From the NCBI GenBank assembly GCA_023386365.1, contig JAEWJX010000046.1, positions 1 through 9,538 of the forward strand: DNA of 9,538 bases, given 5' to 3'. Shown in pieces: positions 4,443-9,538 of this stretch; the stretch's first letter is position 1; every line of letters begins with the position of its first letter. Both the position numbers and the translations under genes were made by a program. This DNA is from Actinomycetes bacterium. Lineage in GTDB: Bacteria > Actinomycetota > Actinomycetes > Actinomycetales > Microbacteriaceae. A model generated the notes under the pieces. The model saw only the letters and a list, made by a program, of their open reading frames with translations. It was not told the DNA's origin and did no database searches.

Positions 4443-6569
4443 TCAGGCGTCGACGGCCGTCAGCTCGAGCAGCAGGGCCTGGCCCGGGTTGAGCACCGGC
4501 AGCGGCAGACCTTCGGCCAGCACCGCGCCGGTGAACACGGCATCCGCATCCGCCAGCCAGGCGGGATCGGCGATTTGGTGCCGACTCGCGTCACCCAGTT
4601 CGCGGCGCACCCGCACCCGGTAGCCGAGTTCGGGGCGGAGCCCGGGCAGCGGGACCCGCACGGCGTTGCCGGTCGCGCCGGTCTCGGTGCGCACCCACGC
4701 GAACACCGCGTGGTCGCCCGCCTCCGAGACGACACCGTGCAGCAGCGCGCCGTCGTCGAGGTGGTCGCCGCGCACCGTCACCCCGCCGTGCAGCAGCGGG
4801 CGCAGTTCGCGGTAGAGGGCGGTGAACGCCCGCACCTGCGCGAGCTCGTCGGCGTCGCTGCGGGTGAGGTCCCACTCGATGCCGGCGTGCCCGAACAGTG
4901 CGGTCGTCATGCGGAACCCGAGCGACGCGTGACGGTGTGTGGTGTGCGCCTCGGCCGGGCCCAGGTGGCTGCCGATCAGCTCCGGCGGGAGCAGGGTCTG
5001 CGTCCAGCGCTGGATGCGCTGACGCTCGATCGGGTCGTTCGTGTCCGACGCCCACACCCGGTCGGTGCGCTGCAGGATGCCGAGGTCGACGCGCGCGCCG
5101 CCGCTCGCGCAGCTCTCGATCTCGAGCGACGGATGCCGACGCCGCAGCTCGTCGAGCAGGGCGTAGACCGCGAGCGTCTGCGCGTGCACCCGCGCCGAGG
5201 CGTCGGCGCCGAGGGCGGCGTGCAGGTCGCGGTTGTGGTCCCACTTGACGTAGTCGACCTCGGCGGCGGTGATCACCGCATCCAGCCGCTCGAGCAGGTA
5301 CGCCGCCACCTCGGGCCGCGACAGGTCGAGCACGAACTGGTGCCGCCAGGTGAGCTCGGAGCGCTCGCCGAGTAGCCACTCCGGATGCTCGCGCGCGAGG
5401 TCCGAGTCGGGGTTCACCATCTCCGGCTCGAACCACAGCCCGAACTGCATGCCGCGCTCGTGCACGTAGCGGCTGAGTGGCAGCAGGCCGTCGGGCCACA
5501 GGTCGTCGTCGACGAACCAGTCGCCGAGGCCGGAGCGGTCGTCGCGGCGGCCGCGGAACCAGCCGTCGTCGAGCACGAACCGCTCCACGCCCACCTCGGC
5601 AGCCGCATCCGCCAGCTGCGTGAGACGGGTGAGGTCGTGGTCGAAGTACACGGCCTCCCAGGTGTTGAGAAGCAGCGGGCGCGGGGAGCTCGGATGCCCG
5701 GGGCGGGCTCGCAGCGACCGGTGCAGCCGCTCGGTCACGCCGTCGATGCCGTCGGCACTCCACACCAGCACGAGTTCGGGGGAGGTGTAGGTCTCACCGG
5801 GGGAGAGCCGTATCTCGCCGGACTGCAGCAGCTCGCCGCCGCCCAGGACGGCCCCGTGCACCCCGGCGCCCTCCGACAGGCGCTCGACGAGCACCTCCTG
5901 GTCGCCGCTCCACGCGACGTGCGCCGCCCACAGCTCGCCGCTGCGGAACCCGAAGCCGGGGGTGCCGACCATCGTGAGATACGGAGCGTCGTGGCCGGGG
6001 CGTCCGCGGCGGGTCTGCCGCATCCAGGTGCCGTCGTTCACCTGGCCGCGCTGCGGGCGGCGCTCACCGCTCCAGCGACCGGAGAAGTCGAGGATCTCGC
6101 GGGCGCGGGCCGGCAGCGGCAGCAGGCTGCGGAGGGCGCGCACCTCGACCAGGTCGTCGCCGGTGTTGGTGACGGATGCGGTGATGCGCAGCACGCCGGC
6201 GGCATCGAGGGCGAGCGTGTAGGCCACCTCGGCGCGGCCGCCGGCGTCGCGGAATCGCAGCTGTGCGGCGTCGGTGCCGTGCTGCGGGGCCTGCTGCTGC
6301 CAGGTGGTGAGGATGCGCGTACCGGCTGCGATCTCGACCGCGGGGGTGCCCGACCATCCCGACGAGCGGTCGGCGACGAGCGAGAACGATCGCGGGGCGT
6401 CGAACGAGCTGAACATGACGGCGGGCGCGGCGGATGCGACGAGCCCCGGCACGTCAGCGTCGGCGAGTGCGGCACCCCAGTGGGCGACGGCGGGGAGGCC
6501 GAAGCGGTCGGGGGAGAGCACGAGGCTCACGCCGGCGTTGCGCAGGTGGAGGACGTCGTCGGGGGTCAC
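4443..6569 (-). CDS. GH36 alpha-galactosidase
   Basis: Retaining glycoside hydrolase that removes terminal alpha-galactosyl residues from raffinose-type or melibiose-type sugars. It has no signal peptide, so it is likely cytoplasmic. The 708-residue length fits bacterial GH36. An N-terminal beta-supersandwich domain (about 1-290) is followed by the TIM barrel: N-T-W-E-A-V-Y-F-D-H from N302, L-D-D-G-W-F around 333-338, G-L-W-F-E-P-E-M-V-N-P-D-S-D-L with E381. The nucleophile is D444 in D-Y-V-K-W-D-H-N-R; the acid/base is D509 in W-A-S-D-T-N-D. A C-terminal beta domain follows (about 610-708). The start is a GTG at 6569, supported by TAGGCT six bases upstream, which implies a leaderless mRNA. 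No sugar transporter or repressor lies beside it, unusual for such a catabolic gene. All catalytic residues are present; the exact substrate is inferred. Confidence 0.95.
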   Translation of the reverse strand: MTPDDVLHLRNAGVSLVLSPDRFGLPAVAHWGAALADADVPGLVASAAPAVMFSSFDAPRSFSLVADRSSGWSGTPAVEIAAGTRILTTWQQQAPQHGTDAAQLRFRDAGGRAEVAYTLALDAAGVLRITASVTNTGDDLVEVRALRSLLPLPARAREILDFSGRWSGERRPQRGQVNDGTWMRQTRRGRPGHDAPYLTMVGTPGFGFRSGELWAAHVAWSGDQEVLVERLSEGAGVHGAVLGGGELLQSGEIRLSPGETYTSPELVLVWSADGIDGVTERLHRSLRARPGHPSSPRPLLLNTWEAVYFDHDLTRLTQLADAAAEVGVERFVLDDGWFRGRRDDRSGLGDWFVDDDLWPDGLLPLSRYVHERGMQFGLWFEPEMVNPDSDLAREHPEWLLGERSELTWRHQFVLDLSRPEVAAYLLERLDAVITAAEVDYVKWDHNRDLHAALGADASARVHAQTLAVYALLDELRRRHPSLEIESCASGGARVDLGILQRTDRVWASDTNDPIERQRIQRWTQTLLPPELIGSHLGPAEAHTTHRHASLGFRMTTALFGHAGIEWDLTRSDADELAQVRAFTALYRELRPLLHGGVTVRGDHLDDGALLHGVVSEAGDHAVFAWVRTETGATGNAVRVPLPGLRPELGYRVRVRRELGDASRHQIADPAWLADADAVFTGAVLAEGLPLPVLNPGQALLLELTAVDA

Positions 6570-6575
6570 CGGGGA

Positions 6576-6581
6576 AGCCTA
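6576..6581 (-). promoter_or_regulatory. -10 element giving a leaderless GTG start for alpha-galactosidase
   Basis: On the minus strand the order is TAGGCT, six bases, then GTG at 6569. TAGGCT fits TANNNT at the distance that places the transcription start on or beside the start codon. No Shine-Dalgarno sequence is seen, which also favours leaderless translation. A -35 is not clear. Confidence 0.5.
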
Positions 6582-6627
6582 TTCGCCCCGGCTGGCGGGT
6601 GTGTGAACGTGCCCAGTGTTATCCGTT

Positions 6628-6657
6628 TTGACAATCATTATCAATAAGAGTTAGCGT
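6628..6657 (+). promoter_or_regulatory. Zur-like box overlapping the zinc-binding lipoprotein promoter
   Basis: TTGACAATCATTATCAA (6628-6644) is a near-perfect AT-rich dyad (7 of 8 arm pairs) in an otherwise GC-rich region and resembles Zur/Fur-family operators with a central AATNATT. Its first six bases, TTGACA, are a perfect -35. A -10, TAGCGT (6652-6657), follows after 18 bases and lies seven bases before the ATG at 6665, so the mRNA should be leaderless. A zinc-loaded Zur bound here would cover the -35. The sites are seen; identification of Zur rests on the zinc-uptake gene downstream, and another Fur-family regulator could use it. Confidence 0.8.
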
Positions 6658-6664
6658 CGTAGCC

Positions 6665-7660
6665 ATGCGCCTCCGCCACCTCACCGTGCCCACGCTCGCC
6701 CTCGCCACCGTCGCCGCCCTCACCGGCTGCGCCACCAGCGACGACCCCGCAGCCGACGGCACCATCCGCATCGTCGCCTCCACCAACGTGTACGGCGACA
6801 TCGCCCGCACTGTGCTCGGCGACGCAGGCGAAGTGACCTCCATCATCGAAGACTCCGCCCAAGACCCCCACGAGTACGAAGCAGACGCCCGCGACGCGCT
6901 CGCCATCTCCCGCGCCGACATCGTCATCGTCAACGGCGGCGGCTACGACGACTTCATGGGCACCCTGCTCGACGCCCAGAACTCCGACGCTGTCGTCATC
7001 GACGCCGTCGAGCTTTCCGGTCTCGACCCCGACACTGACGTGCACGACCACGGGGACGACGAGCACGCCGAAGACGAGCACGCGGACGACGAGCACGCCG
7101 ATGAGGAGGGCCACGAGGGCCACGACCACGGCGAGTTCAACGAACACGTCTGGTACCACTTCGGCACCATGGGCACGCTCGCCGAAGAACTCGCCGAACA
7201 GCTCGCCCAGATCGACAGCGGTCGCGCCGCCGAATACCGCGACAACGCGACCGCCTTCAGCGACGGCATCCACCAGCTCGACGAACGCGCCGCAGCGATC
7301 GCCGCCGACCACGCCGGTGACGGGGTCGCCATCACCGAACCCGTTCCGCTGTACCTGCTCGAAGCGGCCGGACTCGAGAACCTCACCCCCGACGAGTTCA
7401 GCGAAGCCGTCGAAGAGGGCACCGACGCCCCCGCGCTCGTGCTGGAGCAGACCATCGCGCTCGTCTCCGACGGCACCGTCGCATTCCTCGCCTATAACGA
7501 ACAGACCGTCGGCCCCCAGACCGAACAGGTGCTCGCCGCAGCCCAAGAAGCCGGACTCCCCGTCGTCGACTTCAGCGAACTGCTGCCCGAAGGCGACGAC
7601 TACCTGACCTGGATGGGCGCCAACCTCGACGCCGTCGAAGGCGCACTCCTCGCTGGTTGA
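6665..7660 (+). CDS. znuA: Zinc ABC transporter substrate-binding lipoprotein (ZnuA-like)
   Basis: Cluster A-I metal-binding lipoprotein, anchored outside the membrane, that captures zinc and hands it to an ABC permease. The 331-residue product has a signal peptide ending in the lipobox L-T-G-C (C22). The first lobe shows I-V-A-S-T-N-V-Y-G-D-I-A and D-P-H-E-Y-E (H69). A His/Asp/Glu-rich loop (about 124-165) includes three 5-residue repeats ending E-H-A (131-145) and leads to N-E-H-V-W-Y-H (H161, H165). The second lobe has I-T-E-P-V-P-L-Y-L (E225) where other zinc proteins often have a histidine. Transcription appears Zur-controlled and leaderless, which fixes the ATG at 6665. No permease or ATPase gene follows: the next gene is convergent. 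It is therefore a stand-alone binding protein that must use a transporter encoded elsewhere. Zinc is inferred from family, His-rich loop and operator; manganese is less likely. Confidence 0.92.
   Translation: MRLRHLTVPTLALATVAALTGCATSDDPAADGTIRIVASTNVYGDIARTVLGDAGEVTSIIEDSAQDPHEYEADARDALAISRADIVIVNGGGYDDFMGTLLDAQNSDAVVIDAVELSGLDPDTDVHDHGDDEHAEDEHADDEHADEEGHEGHDHGEFNEHVWYHFGTMGTLAEELAEQLAQIDSGRAAEYRDNATAFSDGIHQLDERAAAIAADHAGDGVAITEPVPLYLLEAAGLENLTPDEFSEAVEEGTDAPALVLEQTIALVSDGTVAFLAYNEQTVGPQTEQVLAAAQEAGLPVVDFSELLPEGDDYLTWMGANLDAVEGALLAG
7055..7099 (+). repeat. Three 15-base in-frame tandem repeats in the His-rich loop
   Basis: Units at 7055-7069, 7070-7084 and 7085-7099 encode D-D-E-H-A, E-D-E-H-A and D-D-E-H-A inside the zinc-binding protein. 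They differ at a few bases, so the array is probably old or tolerated expansion by slippage. The repeated His and acidic residues form the flexible metal-collecting loop. Confidence 0.8.
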
Positions 7661-7695
7661 GTAGCGACGCCCGGAGGGCGCCGCGTATCGAAACC
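7655..7695. repeat. Palindromic intergenic repeat, includes znuA stop codon
   Basis: The element begins GGTTGAGTAGCG and ends CGTATCGAAACC. Its termini are GGTT/AACC and it folds around CGCCC-GGA-GGGCG (7668-7680), flanked by GCG/CGC and TA/TA pairs. Dispersed REP-like elements of this form (GGTTTCGATACGC...GCTACTCAACC) are recalled from Microbacteriaceae genomes. The TGA of znuA (7658-7660) lies inside the left end. Between two convergent genes it could serve as a bidirectional terminator. Only one copy is in the window, so its dispersed nature is from memory. Confidence 0.65.
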
Positions 7696-7706
7696 GGAAG
7701 GCAGCG

Positions 7707-7720
7707 GGGCGCAGCCGCCC
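7707..7720. terminator. Small GC hairpin between convergent genes
   Basis: GGGCG (7707-7711) and CGCCC (7716-7720) form a 5-base stem with a 4-base loop, six bases from the stop of the secreted-protein gene on the minus strand. With the adjacent palindromic repeat it may stop transcription from both sides. There is no U tract. Confidence 0.3.
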
Positions 7721-7725
7721 GACGC

Positions 7726-8436
7726 TCACCCCCAGGCGGAGGCGGGCGCCTTGATGACTTCGACAGGCGTGTAGTGCCAGTGGGCACCGTTGTTGTAGTG
7801 GCCGGAGGCCCACGGGGAGGCCCAGATGGCCGACTCGACGGATGCGGTGCTGGCGCTGGCGCGGAACGCGTCCACCATGCCCGCGTAGCCGCGGTTGGTG
7901 AGTAGCGCATCCGCGGCGTTGCGGGCCGCTTCGACGAGGTTCACGTTCGATCCGGTGCCGCCGGGGCCGTAGCTGGCTCCCCACCCGTTGTTGAGCGGGT
8001 TGTTGCGGTTCCACCAGCTGTCGACGTAGTTTTCTTGCCGCATCCACCGGGTGATGACGGTGACGTTGGTGTCGGTCATCGGGAACCCGGCGAACAGCAG
8101 CACCAGCTTCGCCCAGTCGTGGTTGGTGCCGCTCGCTTTGAGGCTGTCGATGCCTTGGGTGGCGTCGTAGTCGTCGCGGGTGACGGCGCCGGTGGCGACG
8201 AGGTCTTCGGCGGCGGCTTTCGCCTGCACCTGCACCTCTTGTGCGTTCGCGTCGGCGTAGGCGCTGAGCATGGCGGCATCGCTGGGAGGGATGGGCGGCG
8301 CGAGCGCCATCGAGACCATCAGCGCGAAGGTGGCGGCCACAGCCCCGACGGCCAGCACTCCGCGGGTGCGTCTGCTCGCGCGGGAGGCGCCGAGCCTCTC
8401 GCGGAGCGGGGGAGCGACCGGGGGAGTGGGAGTCAT
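7726..8436 (-). CDS. Secreted protein of unknown function with NNPLNN motif
   Basis: Exported 236-residue protein I cannot assign firmly. A basic start (R-R-T-R, 22-25) and a hydrophobic segment at about 26-47 indicate a signal peptide or anchor. Residues 55-105 are an Ala-rich, mostly helical stretch. The main domain (about 105-230) contains W-M-R-Q-E-N (E135), then W-W-N-R-N-N-P-L-N-N (141-150), G-W-G-A-S-Y-G, a region A-A-R-N-A-A-D-A-L-L-T-N-R-G-Y-A-G-M-V-D-A-F, and I-W-A-S-P-W-A-S-G-H-Y. A Glu shortly before N-P-L-N, followed by a helix and a Y-x-x-(I/M)-V segment, recalls lysozyme-like or phage-type peptidoglycan hydrolases. That similarity is from memory and unproven. ATG at 8436 is the first codon after a TACCCT -10, with no ribosome site. 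It lies alone, convergent to znuA. A cell-wall role is plausible. Confidence 0.75.
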   Translation of the reverse strand: MTPTPPVAPPLRERLGASRASRRTRGVLAVGAVAATFALMVSMALAPPIPPSDAAMLSAYADANAQEVQVQAKAAAEDLVATGAVTRDDYDATQGIDSLKASGTNHDWAKLVLLFAGFPMTDTNVTVITRWMRQENYVDSWWNRNNPLNNGWGASYGPGGTGSNVNLVEAARNAADALLTNRGYAGMVDAFRASASTASVESAIWASPWASGHYNNGAHWHYTPVEVIKAPASAWG

Positions 8437-8444
8437 AAAACCGT

Positions 8445-8480
8445 TCCCAGGGTACCAGCGCGGGTGTGAGCCGCCTGGGA
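8445..8480 (-). promoter_or_regulatory. Promoter of secreted protein with overlapping inverted repeat
   Basis: On the minus strand TACCCT (8449-8454) fits TANNNT and lies 12 bases before the ATG at 8436. The 7-base inverted repeat TCCCAGG (8445-8451) / CCTGGGA (8474-8480), with a 22-base spacer, has one arm over this -10 and the other over the expected -35 position (8472-8477). A dimeric repressor or sigma-specific element could sit here. A long-loop hairpin behind the upstream kinase gene is the alternative. Confidence 0.4.
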
Positions 8481-8503
8481 GAATCTGCTGCCGCGGCTGG
8501 GCG

Positions 8504-9346
8504 TCAGGCGCCGAGTGCGGGGTGCAGGTGGCGGCTCGACAGCGCCACCACCGCCTGGCGTGCGCCTCCCGCGAGGGCGGCGTCGAGGTCTCCGGCGGTG
8601 TCGAGCCACGCGTCGAGGAACCCGGAGAGGAACGCGTCGCCGGCGCCGTTCGTGTCGACGATGTCGGCGGGGGTTGCGGCCACCTCTGCGCGTCGCCCGT
8701 AGGTGTCGAGGGCGATCGCGCCGTCCGCGCCGAGGGTGCACACGGCCAGCTGCGGCCCCGCGTCGATGCACCGCGCGAGCAGTGCCCACGGGTCGTCGGT
8801 GCGGTCGGCGTTCATGAACACGGCCTCCGCGCCGTCGAGGAACGGCTGATGGAAGGCGCTTTCGCCGTCGTAGTCGTGCAGGTCGGTCCAGATGGGGATG
8901 CCGCGCTCGCGGGCGATGGGGATGAGTTCCGCGGATCGCGGCGCGAGGTCGAGGATGGCGAGGTCGACACCGTCGAGCACGTCCGGCGCGCTCGACGCGG
9001 GCTCGGGGTCGTCGGGCGTGGAGAGGTAGAGCGAGAGGCGCGCCCCGGCCGGCGTCATCAGGTTGAGGTGCTGCTCGGTGCGCGCCGCGCGGTGCGCGCG
9101 AACCGTCACCCCGGCCGTCGCAAGTGCCGCCGCGATGCGGTCGCCGGCCTCGTCGTCGCCGACGAGCGTGTCGAGCACCACGTCGCGCCCGAGCGCGGTG
9201 AGGTGCAGAGCCTTGCCGGCCGAGGTGCCGCCGACGGTGTCGAACCAGTCGTTCGCGAACTCCATGTGCGGCACGGGCGCGGGCAGCGCATCCAGCACCA
9301 CCATCCGGTTCCATGCGGCGGGACCGACGACGGCGATTCGGGTCAA
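8504..9346 (-). CDS. PfkB-family carbohydrate/nucleoside kinase
   Basis: Ribokinase-type kinase of 280 residues that phosphorylates a sugar or nucleoside with ATP in the cytoplasm. The N-terminal strand I-A-V-V-G leads to the glycine pair G39-G40 in V-G-G-T-S-A-G-K-A, the region of PfkB signature 1. M-N-A-D (178-181) is in the usual position of the mid-domain N-x-x-E/D motif. Signature 2, D-T-N-G-A-G-D-A-F, is at 231-239 with catalytic base D237 and the anion hole G234-A-G. The protein is slightly shorter than typical ribokinases (about 300). The start is a TTG at 9346, chosen because GAGGAG lies five bases upstream (9352-9357) and I-A-V-V-G then falls at residue 4. It overlaps the stop of the upstream gene by four bases (TTGA), so the two are probably translated together. 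The substrate cannot be read from sequence. Confidence 0.9.
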   Translation of the reverse strand: MTRIAVVGPAAWNRMVVLDALPAPVPHMEFANDWFDTVGGTSAGKALHLTALGRDVVLDTLVGDDEAGDRIAAALATAGVTVRAHRAARTEQHLNLMTPAGARLSLYLSTPDDPEPASSAPDVLDGVDLAILDLAPRSAELIPIARERGIPIWTDLHDYDGESAFHQPFLDGAEAVFMNADRTDDPWALLARCIDAGPQLAVCTLGADGAIALDTYGRRAEVAATPADIVDTNGAGDAFLSGFLDAWLDTAGDLDAALAGGARQAVVALSSRHLHPALGA

Positions 9347-9538
9347 CGGGTCTCCTCGGGAGGGGTGTCGGATGCGGCGGGGCGCGGGGCAGTGAGGCTG
9401 CGGCCGCGCAGGAACTCGAGCAGGTCGACGGCGGGCGCCTCCAGCACGGGGCCGCGGCCGAACTCCCAGCCGGCGTCGGTGGCGCGCAGGGCGTGGCCGG
9501 CGATGACGGCGCGGATCTCGGTGGGGGCGGCGGCGGCC
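9343..9538 (-). CDS. C-terminal part of an upstream gene, cut by window end
   Basis: The frame runs from the window end to a TGA at 9343-9345 and gives 64 C-terminal residues: A-A-A-A-P-T-E-I-R-A-V-I-A-G-H-A-L-R-A-T-D, then A-G-W-E-F-G-R-G-P, then A-P-A-V-D-L-L-E-F-L-R-G-R, and a Pro/Glu tail. The codon pattern is GC-rich at third positions as in real genes here, and the stop overlaps the kinase start by four bases, so it is the promoter-proximal partner of the kinase. The D-L-L-x-F-L-x-G-R ending after a G-W-x-x-x-x-G segment recalls the C-terminal domain of mycothiol-dependent maleylpyruvate isomerase-like proteins, but that is a weak resemblance and no function should be taken from it. Confidence 0.7.
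   Translation of the reverse strand, partial: AAAAPTEIRAVIAGHALRATDAGWEFGRGPVLEAPAVDLLEFLRGRSLTAPRPAASDTPPEETR

Noticed and set aside
6628..6644. Fur (iron) box rather than Zur
   Set aside because: The motif is close to Fur-family consensus in general, but the controlled gene has a His-rich zinc-type loop. Zur is the simpler reading; Fur is not excluded.
5385..6647. 420-codon plus-strand frame opposite the alpha-galactosidase
   Set aside because: The minus-strand gene has all GH36 catalytic motifs. The plus-strand frame would run through the Zur box and has no family features.
7055..7099. CRISPR or other array from the 15-base repeats
   Set aside because: The repeats are in-frame coding units without spacers inside znuA.
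6641..8047. 468-codon minus-strand frame opposite the zinc-binding protein
   Set aside because: It mirrors the znuA codon pattern, spans the intergenic repeat and overlaps the secreted protein. The translation is a Val/Gly/Glu-rich composition artefact without motifs.

Overview
The window comes from a very GC-rich genome with actinobacterial habits: GTG and TTG starts, -10 hexamers of the form TANNNT placed 6-7 bases before a start codon (leaderless transcripts), and frequent GGATGC/GCATCC words. Together with a GGTTGAGTAGCG...CGTATCGAAACC intergenic repeat this suggests the family Microbacteriaceae. That placement is inference from composition and motifs. The window opens with 22 consecutive C's, which looks more like a contig edge or sequencing artefact than biology. 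It contains thirteen genes, the last one cut by the window end. There are no RNA genes, insertion sequences or CRISPR arrays, and no gene-free stretch exceeds about 115 bases.

Left part (52-1909, minus strand): a compact unit of two atypical NAD(P)-binding short-chain dehydrogenase-like proteins and a small GNAT acetyltransferase. The last two genes overlap by 11 bases. Diverging from it is a 73-residue S4 RNA-binding protein (1955-2176).

Middle (2235-4439): a small multidrug resistance (SMR) family transporter of the Gdx/SugE guanidinium-exporter type is preceded by a sequence that matches the guanidine-III (ykkC-III) riboswitch pseudoknot. A CUCCC anti-Shine-Dalgarno segment overlaps that riboswitch, so an ON-switch mechanism can be read from the bases. 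A MarR-type regulator follows. Facing it is a secreted or membrane-anchored HNH/DUF1524-type nuclease. Diverging from the nuclease, across a pair of tandem palindromes, is a DUF3817 membrane protein.

Right part (4443-9538): a GH36 alpha-galactosidase (minus) diverges from a zinc ABC transporter substrate-binding lipoprotein (plus). The lipoprotein has a Zur-like box laid over its -35 element and a leaderless start. Its own permease and ATPase genes are absent from the window. A palindromic intergenic repeat, which includes the lipoprotein's stop codon, separates it from a convergent secreted protein of unknown function with an NNPLNN motif reminiscent of peptidoglycan hydrolases. Then come a PfkB-family sugar/nucleoside kinase and, overlapping it by four bases, the C-terminal end of an upstream partner.

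The window is mainly a run of small, independently regulated transcription units. I do not see a clear new multi-gene system. The best signals are regulatory: the guanidine riboswitch expression platform, the Zur/-35 overlap, the tandem dyads at 3932-3969, and the inverted repeat over the promoter of the secreted protein.
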